Assembly (NCBI GenBank): GCA_017893485.1 | Contig: CM030366.1 | Coordinates: forward strand, 187,719,947-187,783,946 | DNA from: Hemerocallis citrina | Lineage: Eukaryota > Streptophyta > Magnoliopsida > Asparagales > Asphodelaceae | DNA length: 64,000 nucleotides | Direction: 5' to 3' | Shown here: piece after piece, positions 12,660 to 23,027 of the stretch | Layout: each line of letters starts with the position of its first letter | How positions within the stretch are numbered: the first letter of the stretch is position 1 | Program-made: the position numbers and the translations under genes | The notes under the pieces: model-generated | What the model was told of the DNA's origin: nothing | Seen by the model: the letters and a program-made list of their open reading frames with translations, nothing else | Databases searched by the model: none

Positions 12660-15118
12660 AACCTGTTTTAGCTTCCTAATGGCTTGCAATTGCAACGAGT
12701 TATTGGGGTAAACTTGAAAGCCCAAATCTTGTGCTTCGTCGGCCATTTCCTTATCCGACAAAGCTTCGAACTGAAATTGGAAAATGGAACCAAGCAAGGT
12801 AGGATTAGAAAGGGATAGGGGGTGGCAAAGGTTGGTGGCAAAGGGATACTTAGTCTGTGGCGCAGAACTTATATAGCTCGTGGAGTCCGCCAGCGCTAAT
12901 TTTTTGGCTTTAATGCGGGCACTAGATCTTATGAGACGGTTATAGGGTTTACCAGGGGATGGTTGATACATAGGAGAGGGTCCTACCCCTGTTAGTGAAG
13001 GGCGATGATGAGTAGGGTCGACCAAATCGATATCCGAGACCATCATAAGATAATCAGAGGCTATCGACTTGGGGGACTGCGAATGCACCAAACGAGAAGA
13101 AGAGTTAGGTATCTTGGGGTCCGTGGAGCAATCTCTGGGTACTGGAGAACCCAATGCTACTCCACAGTCAACTGCCAAACAAGGGGAAAGCCAATTAAGG
13201 TTCGCAAAGGAGAGAACGGGGGCGAGAGATGCTCGAAGAGAGAGAATGGGGAAATCAATAATATTTAAAGTTAACACAAACTGCCAAGCAGCAACCTGAA
13301 GTTCAACTTGCTGGGAATTAAAGGAGGCATGAGTCGGGAATACCTGTTTGAGGGATTGAACTAAGGTCAACTCCGCCTCCTCTTCACCAAGGAGATTGTC
13401 CTGATCGATCCAATTATCCCCTTTAGCGGGTTGAGTCATTTTGACCTTGATAGCGGGAAGAGACGGAGCCGACTGACGGAGGCTGGGGAAGTGCACCTCC
13501 TTTTGAAATTTATCCCAGTCCGATGCGAAGTGGGGGTTGACCTCCCAAGAAGGCCAAAGAGAAGCTGAATCCTACGGCAAGGGAGAAGGAAGAGGTGTGG
13601 ATGCTGGAGGCAATTGGGGATGCCCTTCCGCCACGGTGGACTTAGGGGGGCCAGCGAGGGAAGGAAGTTGTCGAAGGTTGGTCGCAGAAGACACAGGCGT
13701 AGCAGACACTTTCGCTGCATGCAGATGAGAGGTATCTGGATTGATCCATACTAGGTTAGGCACTTTGGAAGGAGAGATCTTCTTACTAAGAGGGGACGCA
13801 TAGCTCTTGCTGAGAGGAGGAAATTTTTTCTTGTCAGCGACCTTTTGTACGCCTTTCAAAAATGCTAATACTGGTTTAGCAGCTGATGAAGAGCCAGGGT
13901 GAAAATGGGAGGGTGATGAAGCAAGTTTAAACATGCTTCGGGGCTTCAGTGGAGGGAAGCGGAGCCGCACCGCTAGAAACATTCGAATCGTGGTATTTCA
14001 CCGAGACAAGGAAGGTGGAGATACCATCTGTCAAGTTGTAGGCCTCAATACGGTCTTGTTGCTTAGAGCAAAGAAATAGTCCCTCCACTTAAAGACTTCC
14101 CATTGCTAACTTAGTAGACGAGGAGATACTAAAGATCTCTCCAATGCATTTGGACATTTTACCCACCAGTCGCAAAGACTCACAGAAGGGGGGGAGCCCT
14201 AAGAGCGATACCTTGGAAATGTAAGTGCTGGAATGGTGTGACTGGGGATTGAGATGAACCCATTTTCCTATGGAGAGTGTGATCGCCCCAACAGATAGGG
14301 AGGAGTTGTCGCTAAGGTCTTCCAGAATTTTGGGGGAAGGACATCAGATCACTATGTCACCATTGGAGCAGGTGTGGAGTACCCGGTCCCACTCTTTTAC
14401 ATTGCAGGAGATGCTTAGAAATGAGTTTAATGTGAATAAAGGAATTGAACCCCCGCGGAAAGAAATCGCACCATATGTGTCGAAGAATTTCAACCTATCA
14501 GTCAATTCAGTGTTAGGAATGAAAACCTGTGTCATGATCGGATTGGACGGAAGGCCATGCGAAGCGTCCGAACGGGGGAGGAAGAGAGGGTGAACTATCG
14601 GAGTAACGACTCGTGATGGGAGGAGTAGGAAGTAAGGGCAACTTGGAGGATGTTTTTTGCTTCTTAGCTTTGTTGGCGAAATCTTCCGCGAGCTTTCGTT
14701 GAAGGGAGGGAAAGCCAAGAGCCGATAAAACCTGCTTCGAAATAGGCGCCCCCGGGGTGAGGCCCAATAATTTTTGAAGAGCGAAGCAACGGGGACGAGA
14801 ATGCCCAGACTTGAGACAGAATAAACATTTCATTTTGTACTCACAGAATTGCTTTACGTGGCCTGGTTGCAGACACCGAAAGCAGTGAGTGGGAGTTCGG
14901 AGTGGTTTAGAGAGATGAGCAAGGGAAGATGAAGGGGTAGGTGAGAAGAATTGGTGGGAAAAGGAGGGCGTAGAATGCCCAGGCACCTTCCCGAAGGTGG
15001 GCCTGGGTGGGTACGAAGGACGTGGCCCAGGGAGGGACGAGAGTCCTTTACCCAAATTGAAGTTGTTATTTTGGTGATTTCTTTTTTTTTTAACCACCTC
15101 TACCAATGTAAGGTCCAT
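12660..15118 (-). pseudogene. LINE-2 ORF1 (RNA-binding gag-like protein), frameshifted
   Basis: The start is taken at 15118 (MDLTLVEVVKKK), equivalent to MDLSWVEVVKNK in LINE-3. Two CCHC knuckles follow at about residues 81-120: CFRCLQPGHVKQFC and CLFCLKSGHSRPRC. A conserved block FFDTYGAISFRGGSIPLFT appears after a frame change near 14550. The remaining Pro/Ser-rich part is spread over three frames (13982-13572, 13720-13436, 13496-12660). In L1 elements ORF1 coats the RNA in the ribonucleoprotein. At least three frameshifts make this copy non-functional. Confidence 0.75.
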
Positions 15119-15469
15119 GGGCTTAATAAAACTCAATAAAGCTAAAGCCCAAAGGAGAAAGCAGCACAAATGGCTAAGGGAGCAAAGAGCAAAGATAGCT
15201 AAACTCAAGCTCGCTGAAAACTGGCGAGGAAGAGAAACACAACTTCCGCTGCCTCACCGGAGCTAATAAACAAGGCTAAAAATGAGCCCTAAAAGAGAAA
15301 AGGCAAACCCCAAAGAAGAGGGGGTCACGCCTCCACCAAGTGGAATTGTAGAACGGATTATAGAAGAAAACGATGCCTACTAGGGCCACCAAAACCATGC
15401 CAATCACTCTAAAGAACCGAGCCAACCCACCTGCGCTTCCACAAAAAAAAAAAAAAAAACCCAGTTTGA

Positions 15470-15740
15470 CGTAGGTGGTGCGCCTCTATATAGTCTGACG
15501 GTGGACTCTGACACTATAGACCCAGTTTGACGGTGGACTGTGGTTGCTTGTAATGGAGATAAGCTTTAGTTAAATCTGGAACTATGATTGGTTTGACGGT
15601 GGACTCCAGGATCATGAATAGTCGGATGGATGGTAGGTCGTACTCCAGTGTATATGCGTATACCGGGCCTAGAGGGACACTTGCGAGAAGTTCGCACGAT
15701 GAGGATTTCCTTATAAGCTTGACGGTGGACTCCAGGGCTG
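15470..15740 (+). repeat. Dispersed GACGGTGGACT repeats in the right arm of LTR-A
   Basis: TTGACGGTGGACT or a close variant occurs at about 15496, 15528, 15594 and 15719, with irregular spacing. No counterpart was noticed in LTR-B. Confidence 0.6.
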
Positions 15741-16336
15741 GGATCCGTACTCGTGGGACGTCCAAAACTTGTTTTATTACCGGGTAGTTATCATTGACAA
15801 GGGATTAAACCCTTTAATGTGGAGCACGTAGGTGCTTGCCCTCGGACCTGTGTAGTATGAGATGCATAGAATCCGAACAAGTATGCATTAGTATCATCTT
15901 AGCGTAAAACATCTGCATTAGGCATTAAGGCATCACATACACTGACATGTTTAAAGTAGTCACTTTTAACACTTTGTTTACATTCAAGTTTGTGGTTGTT
16001 AAAATAAGTAAGTCGTTATATTTTCGGCATAGCGAGGATGGCCATGTATAATATTGCGTCGGTTGTAAGCAACTGACATGCCCACAGTTTCAAATGCAGG
16101 CTTTGGATTTGCAAGAAGATATACAGATGATTGATGCTAAAGATCAATTCCCGCTTTAAGTTTTTGATGTTTAAATTGTACAGTTAAATCATGTTGTACT
16201 TCATTTATTTTTCGCTGCGTTATTGTTGTAAAAAATTTGATGTAATAAAAGTTTTAAAATTCATTGTAAAATTGTACGAAATGATAATGTTGAGCTACGA
16301 ATTACCGTATTTTGGTATTCTAGGCGATACAGGTTC

Positions 16337-17120
16337 AGTAGCAGAGCATGTGAATAATTTCTAAATGGTATGCAATCAATTGGAATCATCAAGGTTGAAG
16401 TTTGTGAATAGAGCACAAGCATTGTTACTACAATCTAGTCTCCCCAACAGCTATGGTCCGGTTGAATAGACTATCACAAGTACTATGACTATTCGACTAC
16501 TCTGCATGATGTTGTGAGTAGCATCATGATCAAGGAGATGAGAATGGAGAGAAATTGAGAGGCTTCGTTATCTTCTAGCAACTCCACGCTTTCAGTTGAG
16601 AACTGTGAGAGAAGCAATAACAGAGGGAGGTCGAAAAGCAAAAAATTAAAGGTCAAAGTATCGCAAAGACAAGTGTTGGCACTGTCATAAGCCAAGACAC
16701 ATACGAGATGAATGCAAAGAGTGCAAGAAAAAGCAAGACGGTTCACAAGGAGCCAATGTGGTAAGCAACAAAATTTTCTTAGAGGATTTATGTTTATCTG
16801 TTAGGGATGATATGATGCAAGGCGATTGATATATAGCTTCAGGTGCTTCTTTTCATTGTACCCTCATAAGGGATGCTTTTGAGAACTATATGACACATGA
16901 TTTTGGTTCAGTCACAGTTGGGAATGGGAAAAGATGCCAAGTTGTTGGACTATGCATAGTTATAGTGAAAGCTAATAATGGTGAGCAACTTGTATTGCAT
17001 GAAGCAAGGCACATTCCAGGCTTGAGGAAAATTTTGATCTCGACTAACAAACTGGATACAGAGGGACTTACGACAACATTCAGACATACATAGTAGAAGA
17101 TTACCACAGGTGCTAGGTAA
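16337..17120 (+). pseudogene. Copia-1 gag C terminus and protease remnant
   Basis: Resumes the gag frame after LTR-A (AEHVNNF at 16341). A CCHC knuckle CWHCHKPRHIRDEC at about 16674-16718 has the usual Gly replaced by Arg. Downstream, ASGASFHCT near 16840 is the protease active-site block, with the catalytic Asp replaced. 16890-17093 matches the Copia-2 segment following the protease (VGNGKRCQVVGL, then LRKILISTNKLDTEG). Several stop codons break the frame. Confidence 0.7.
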
Positions 17121-17229
17121 GTGGCAAAGACAAAATGTGTTGACACATTGTTCTTACTCAAATGAGGTGATTCATGTGATATCATTGCTAAAACATCAAC
17201 AGGTAATTCTCTATCAGTCATATAACATG

Positions 17230-17860
17230 TCAGGTTGGGACATCTTGGTAAAAAAAGATGTCAAGTAGTTTTGTTACAAACATCTTTTCTGATGCTAAAG
17301 AAGGTGGATATGGATTTATGTGAGGAAGGCAGCTAGTTTTTAGATAATTGGGTGCGAGAAGAAGCTTGGAAAGCTAGAGTTAGTACATACCTATGTGTGG
17401 GGTCCGGCTCAGAAATTCTCTTGTGGTGGCAAGAGATACTTCGTCACATTTATCGATGATGCTACTAGAAAACTTTGGTTTATGCAATTCGTGAGAATTC
17501 CGAGGTGTTTAAGACATTCAATGCTTAAAGGGCCATAGTTGAGAATAAGACAGGTTGCAAAATAAAAGTAGTAAAACCAGACAATGGTGGTGAGTATACG
17601 AGTAAAGAGTTTAGTGATTTTCTTGCACATACATGTATCCAATGAATCAAGACAATTCCTAGAACTCCAATGAAAAATGGAGTAGCATAAAGAATGAACC
17701 ACACCAGAGTGAGATGCATGAGGCTTCATGCAGGTTTCTTGTGCATTTTTTGGCAGCTACAGTGGATACAGCAATGTACTTGATCAACTATTGCCCGTCT
17801 AGAGTCCTTGATAGGGCATACCGAAAGATTTATGGTCAAGTAAACCTGTTAATTATTCGC
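17230..17860 (+). pseudogene. Copia-1 integrase remnant
   Basis: Aligns with Copia-2 integrase: LGHLGKK, then WGPAQKFSCGGKRYFVTFID at about 17399-17457, then PDNGGEYTSKEF. The first catalytic Asp (HTDVWGP in Copia-2) is Tyr, and the catalytic Glu of PQENG is replaced by Lys (PMKNG). In-frame stops are present. Integration activity is impossible. Confidence 0.7.
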
Positions 17861-18369
17861 ACTTCTATATTTGTACTGCATATTCATTAATTGACAGAGA
17901 AAAAAGAAAGAAACTAGATTCAAAATTTAGAAAATGGGTCTTCATTGACTTTGGCGGCAATCAATATGCTTACATGTTTGAGACTTTGTTGATAACAAGG
18001 ACATTCGTAGTAGGAATGCAGTATTCAATGAAGAGTTCTTATACAAAGATATGCACAATGATCAGGGTGATACAATAGGTTCAGAACCAGAAATAGTTTC
18101 CTATTCAAATTCAGGTTCTGAAGACGGTCCTAATGATGAGGCTCCTATAGTGCAACGACATGTACGTATACTATTGGCAACACAGGAGGCTCATGATGAG
18201 CCTATTGAGCTTAAGCAGGATGTCCAAGATAAATAGGAAGAGCAAGAGCCATTCGGGAATCATGAACCTGTCGGTGAACCGATACATGGTTTGAGAGGGT
18301 CGATACGAGAAAGAAGGCCAACAAAAATATTTGAACCATCAGCCAGAACATTCATGAGCATGTTCTCTA

Positions 18370-19070
18370 CATAGATTCAGGCGAGCTAGAAACTCATGAC
18401 GAGGCTCTGAAAGATAGGGATCGAATTCAGTGGAAGTCTGTCATGAAGGACGAGATGAACTCCTTGATATAAAACTAAACTTGGGAGTTAACCTAGTTAC
18501 CTGCATGAGAGCGTGTGAAAAGTAGATTTTCAGAATCAATGATGAAGCAGATGGTTAAAAAAGGTATAAGGCGAGCCTTGTTGTCAAAGGGTTTTCTCAG
18601 AAAGAATGTGTTGACTACAGTGTGATTTTCACTGAAGTTGTCAAGATGGCTTCGATTAGGGTTCTGCTCAGTATAGTGGCAGTAAAAAAATTGCACTTAG
18701 AGCAGTTGGGTGTCAAAATATCTTTTCTGCATGATGCTGTAGAAGAAGAGTTGTACATATAGCAACCCACAGGTTTTGAAGTCCAATGAAAGGAATACAT
18801 GGTTTGTCCATTTAATAAGAGTCTATATGGGCTCAAACATGCACCAATACAATGGTACTTGAAGTTTGATTGAGTCAAATCATTGTGTCTATGTGCGCAG
18901 GTATTGCGATAATGATACAATAATTTCAGCTTTGTATGTGGATGATATGCTCTTGGCAGATTCATATATGAAGAAAATTAATCATGAGAAAAAGATATTA
19001 GCTTCTCAGTTTTCTATGAAAGATTTAGGGGAGGCAAAGAAATTCTTGTCATGAAAATGTGAAGAAAGTG
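18370..19070 (+). pseudogene. Copia-1 reverse transcriptase remnant
   Basis: Frameshifted blocks match the Copia RT: a degenerate WxxAMxxEMxSL region near 18430 and VDYS near 18610. The catalytic box YVDD is preserved in ALYVDDMLLAD within 18866-19054, though the surrounding frame is broken. Confidence 0.7.
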
Positions 19071-19079
19071 TTGAAGCAA

Positions 19080-19860
19080 TTCAATATTGATGGTGCGGGG
19101 CCAGTTACTTGTCCTTTGGGTGTGCTCTATGGACTTGTGTCCTACATCGGAGGTAGAAATGGAGGAAATGAATGCAATTCCTTATGCCTCTGTCGTTGGT
19201 AGTCTTATGTATGAGATAGCATTTACAAGGCCATATATCGCACATGCAGTGGGAGTTGTTAGCCAATATATGAAGAATCTGGGTAAAGTGCATTGGAATG
19301 CAGTAAATTGGATTCTTAGATATCTTGCAGGTACATCAGATCATTCTCTATAATTTGGAGGTGATTCATTACGGATACTTGGTTATGTTAATGCAAATTT
19401 TTGCTGTGATGATTGGTTGTAGAAATACTTCAGGATATGTGTTCACAGTTGGTGGTACAACTGTAAGTTGGGATTCTCAATTACAGAAGGTTGTAGTGCA
19501 GTCAATGACAGGGTCAAAATATATGGAACTTATAGATACTTTGAAGAACATGTTATGGATTTTGGAACTCATGGGTTAATTGCGTAGAAAGCAACCCATA
19601 TAGGATATATGGAGTGACAGTCAGAGTGCAGTATTCTTGGTAAAGTACTCGGCGTTCCATGCTAGGACTCGACATATAAAGATGAGGTATCACTTTATGA
19701 TGATTGCAGTTGAAAATAAGTGGTTGAAGCTATTAAAGATTCATAACACAAATAATATGACTGACATGCTCACAAAGGTAGTGGATAGAAAGAAGCATCG
19801 ATTTTTCTATCCTTCTATCGGATTGTCTCCAAGTTGATTGATGGGAGACTCGCAGAGGCA
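19080..19860 (+). pseudogene. Copia-1 RNase H remnant
   Basis: Matches the Copia-2 RNase H region in three frames: IPYASVVGSLMYEIAFTRP at 19177-19233, NTSGYVFTVGGTTVSWDSQL at about 19412-19471 and TRHIKMRYHF at 19669-19698. It ends 75 bp before the 3' LTR, next to a purine stretch AAGTGGGAGG that serves as the polypurine tract. Confidence 0.75.
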
Positions 19861-19934
19861 CAAGCCTTAAATAGGCCAAGGGAGAAATGAAGAACATGTT
19901 AGAGACTTTGTGTATATATCTCCAAGTGGGAGGT

Positions 19935-20778
19935 TGTTGGGATTGATCGGTCCAATACACATAGTACATGGGTTTGAAGGAGAAGAAGCAGCAAGCACAC
20001 AACAGCAGTAGCAGGAAGCAGCAGCTGCAACTTGACAATTGACTGCCTTTTATTGCAGTCGCCTGCAACTTGTAGCCCCCTGCTCTCGACAAAGATAGTA
20101 GTCGACTGCCAGAAGGGTGGTCGATCAAAACTAGCCGGTGACCAGGGCCGACCCTGAGTTCCCGGGGGGCCAAGGCGAAAGGCCCAAATAATTATTTTTT
20201 GGGGCCCCTAATTATAATATATTTTTTTACGTGCAAAATACATGTCTATACTTATAAAGGGAATACAAATTTGGGGGGCCCTAAAATTGCAAAATAATTG
20301 GGGGCCTGAGGCGGTCGCCTAACCTACCTCAAAGTAGGGGCCGGCCCTACCGGTGACTCCTCTAACTTCCTTGACTCTCAAAGCAGTCGACTACAACTAT
20401 ATGCAGTCAACTACAACGGTGCCAGATTGAGGATATGGATTTACGGCTGAGATCTATTTCTTTCTAATCCTAGATATATATATGGTGTACGATTATTAGA
20501 GTTATTCTAACACCTAGAGAAAGTTTGGGCTGTCGTTATTGAGAGATTAGAGAAGAGATGGACCCTACACCTTGAGGTGAGATCTTTAGTGATTGTAAAC
20601 CATTTTTCTTCTTCATATTCTCTAGTGGAAATCGCAGGCCTCTGCATGAAAAAGTAGCTATTGCACTGGATGAACTTCGATAAAATTTCGTATGTTTGCA
20701 TGTTGTTGGTTGCGTTTGTTTGTATTTCTTTGATTTTAATTACTTGTTTGTACCTCGGGTTGGGTATTTGACTCAACA
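19935..20778 (+). repeat. Copia-1 3' LTR (contains a MITE)
   Basis: Starts TGTTGGGATTGATCGG after a purine tract and ends CAACA before TSD ACTTG. Without the 207-bp MITE and its 8-bp duplication it is 629 bp, close to the 633-bp 5' LTR. GTCGAC-type dyads are present but several are mutated. Confidence 0.9.
20143..20349. mobile_element. hAT-type MITE in Copia-1 3' LTR
   Basis: 207 bp with terminal inverted repeats CAGGGCCGACCC and (reverse complement of the right end) TAGGGCCGGCCC. The 8-bp duplication CCGGTGAC is perfect at 20135-20142 and 20350-20357, and the 5' LTR lacks this insert. An 8-bp duplication and YAGGGCCG ends are typical of non-autonomous hAT elements in plants. It has no coding capacity. 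Confidence 0.9.
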
Positions 20779-20897
20779 ACTTGCACTTGGAGCCCACTTG
20801 TAAGGTACCATATATGTACACATGCAATGCACATGAGAATAGTAAGAATAAAATAAAATATACAACATTTAATTTATATATTACAATAAGAATACCT

Positions 20898-20941
20898 AGC
20901 TGCTGCTGCTGCTTCTTCTTCTTCTTCTTCTTCTTCTTCTT

Positions 20942-21005
<64 letters not shown>
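20898..21005 (+). repeat. Compound microsatellite CTG-CTT-ATT
   Basis: Four CTG units pass into about 20 TTC units and then about 12 TTA units without interruption. Confidence 0.95.
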
Positions 21006-21006
<1 letters not shown>

Positions 21007-21109
21007 GTTTTTCATTCGGCTACTGGAAGTTGGAATTTTTTTTTATATAAGACACTTTTTGAAAATTTTTGCAGAAAGAGGACAGTTGCTAAAGTATTTG
21101 TGCTCGTGG

Positions 21110-21607
21110 AATCAACAACTAAACTCGCAGTTCCTAACGGCGAGTTTAGTTGTTTCATGCTCGTTGTTGGGACACGAAGAGTTTAGTTCTAATTTTTTGA
21201 AAAACTTACTGTTCCCAGCGGCGAGTTCAGTTCAAAATTTTCATTGGAGACTTGTCGTTCCCAATGGCGAGGACATTTATACTAGACTTGCTGTTGGGAA
21301 CAACAAGTTTAGTTCAAAATTTTTAAATAAGACTCGTCGTTCCCAATGGCGAGTACATTTATACTAGACTCGTTGTTGGGAACGGCGATAATATAGGAAA
21401 TTTCACAGAGAGTGAAACATTCTGTTGGACTTAGTGAATTTTCGAAAAAAACTCCGTAGAATTTTTTTTGAACTAAACTCGTCGTTCCCTACAGCGAGTC
21501 TAGTGTAAATGTCATCGTCGTTGGGAAGAGCAAGTCTTCATTGAAAAAGTTGAACTAAACTCACTGTTCCCAACAGCGAGTCTAGTATAAATGTCATCGC
21601 TGTTGGG
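21110..21607. repeat. Array of CTCGCCGTTCCCAACGGCGAG-like small palindromes
   Basis: About nine imperfect copies of AACTCGxxGTTCCCAAxGGCGAG or its complement, spaced 40 to 80 bp, often joined by TTTAGT. Three or four more copies lie at 27000-27150 in the right arm. Confidence 0.8.
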
Positions 21608-22236
21608 TGTTGAATTCTAACTGTAGAATAAACTCAACAACGACGACGAGATGCAAGAACTATAGAATCAAAACAAAAGAACAAAGAACAACCAAAAGCA
21701 ACACACAAGAACGCACAAAATTTTTTCGAGGTTCACCCAAACAATGGCTACTTTCCTGCCCAGAGGCACTCTTGCGATTTCCGCTAGAAATATGAAGATT
21801 AGGTTTACAAATCTCTCAAGAACTCACCACCAAGGTGTAGGGTTTCTCTCTATCTCCCTTTCTATTAATGACGGCTGGTAGATCTCTATTTTCTTTTCGC
21901 TTAACCCTAAAATCGTACATAATACAATATATATAGGATTCCACAACTTTCCATCTCAGCCGCTCATCAATCAACGTCGGGACAGTCGACCGCAACATCA
22001 TGACGGTCGACCGGTCACTTCTTCAAGACACAGGTTGAATCAGAGAGCGAGATGGTCGACTGCACGGTCGACCAGTCGTCTTGCCTGGGTGCGGTCCAGG
22101 GTGCAGTCGACCGCGCGGTCGACTGCAACTCTGCTGTAGCCTCCAACTACTTTTGACCTCTTGCTCCTACTTCGACTCTCCTTCTCGTCTATCTTCTTCA
22201 ACCCATTATCATGTATTGGATGCACAAACCCCAATA
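21608..22236 (-). repeat. Copia-2 3' LTR
   Basis: 629 bp. On the minus strand it begins TATTGGGG (TG to TA change) after the purine tract CCAGGTGGGAGAT and ends GAATTCAACA. It contains paired GTCGACC/GTCGACT dyads between 21985 and 22130. Confidence 0.9.
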
Positions 22237-22329
22237 ATCTCCCACCTGGAGACATATACACGAAGTCATTAACCTGTTCTTCATTCTTCCATTGGCCTAG
22301 TCTAGGCCTGTGCCTCTGCGAGTCTCCTC

Positions 22330-23015
22330 AACAATTAACCTGAAGACAATCCGATAGCGGTATAGCAAAACTGATATTTTCTGCTATCCACCACCTTAGT
22401 GAGCATGTCCGCCGGATTCTTAGTGCCAAGAATCTTAGTTAGCTTCAACCATTTCTTCTCAACCGCCATTCTGATAAAATGATACATCATTTAAATGTGC
22501 CGAGTCCTAGAGTGATATGCCGAGTTTTTTGCCAAGAAAACTGCACTTTTACTGTCACACCATAGTTCACCTGTGTGTTGCTTCCTGCCCAACTGTTTCA
22601 TAAGCTCCGAAATCCACAACATGTCTTTCCTCTCTTCTGTTAGTGTCAAATACTCTGACTCCGTGGTTGACTGCGCTACAACCTTTTGTAACTGCGAAGC
22701 CCAACTAACAGTTGTTCCTCCAACTGTAAATACATACCCTGTAGTACTTCTGCAACCATCACGATCGCCCAAAAAATCTGCATCCACATAACCATGTATA
22801 TGCATAGAATCTCCCTCAAAACAAAGAGAGTGATCTGAGGTACCTGCTAGATATCTACGAATCCACCTTACTACATCCCAATGTTGTTTACCTGGATTCT
22901 TCATGTAACGGCTGACAACTTCCACTACTTGTGCGATGTCTAGTCTTGTAGACACCATCGCATACATCAAGCTCCCAACGGCTGAGGCATAAGGAATAGC
23001 AACCATTTCCTCCAT
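22330..23015 (-). pseudogene. Copia-2 RNase H
   Basis: Open over 22491-23015: IPYASAVGSLMYAMVSTRLD, GYVDADFLGDRDGCRSTTGY, VAQSTTESEYLTLTEERKDM, LWCDSKSAVFLAKN, TRHI. These are the usual Copia RNase H blocks with Asp/Glu/Asp catalytic positions. A stop after TRHI precedes a recognisable tail that reads toward the 3' LTR purine tract. Confidence 0.85.
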
Positions 23016-23027
23016 CTCTGCCTCCGT

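Larger units (their letters stand above)
8018..15461 (-). mobile_element. LINE-2: near full-length L1-type element, antisense in LTR-A
   Basis: Reading on the minus strand: a 5' UTR of about 340 bp, ORF1, ORF2, and a 3' UTR of about 980 bp ending in a short A-run (T-run at 8018-8025). Organisation and protein sequence match LINE-3 closely, so both are one family. The 5' boundary is approximate; it abuts a 17-base A-run (plus strand) at about 15444-15461, and I found no clear target duplication. Frameshifts and a mutated RT active site mark it as dead. Confidence 0.85.
4973..16331 (+). mobile_element. LTR-A: long solo-type LTR inserted in Copia-1 gag, split by LINE-2
   Basis: Begins TGTAACCCCCCG and ends GGCGATACA, flanked by GGCTC (4968-4972) and GGTTC (16332-16336), a 5-bp target duplication with one change. 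Without LINE-2 it is about 3.9 kb and holds no recognisable coding sequence. It aligns piecewise with LTR-B (52777-55744): TATGCACGTGTA near the start, the GCCCTCGGACCT segment at 15838 versus 55239, and GAGGATGGCCATGTATAAT at 16033 versus 55443. The simplest reading is a solo LTR. LTR size and termini suggest a Tekay/Del-type chromovirus, which is inference. Several CACGTG cores lie in its first 700 bp. Confidence 0.75.
3955..20778 (+). mobile_element. Copia-1: decayed Ty1/Copia retrotransposon with nested insertions
   Basis: Two LTRs (3955-4587 and 19935-20778) flank gag-protease-integrase-RT-RNase H remnants in Copia order. The 5-bp target duplication ACTTG is intact at 3950-3954 and 20779-20783. 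The 5' LTR begins TC instead of TG. The coding region has many stops and frameshifts, and the two LTRs have diverged by substitution, so this is an old insertion. It was split within gag by LTR-A, which carries LINE-2. It resembles Copia-2 at 21608-26994 and probably belongs to the same lineage (Tork/Tnt1-like by gag style, tentative). Confidence 0.9.

Noticed and set aside
15146..15461. Separate SINE with poly-A at 15444-15461
   Set aside because: The sequence reads better as the LINE-2 5' UTR directly upstream of ORF1; no Pol III boxes or flanking duplication found.
4973..16331. LTR-A as a full autonomous element
   Set aside because: Once LINE-2 is removed, no gag-pol, PBS or second LTR is seen; a solo LTR fits better.
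20781..21050. 89-aa ORF with poly-Phe and poly-Leu
   Set aside because: Translation of the CTG/CTT/ATT microsatellite.
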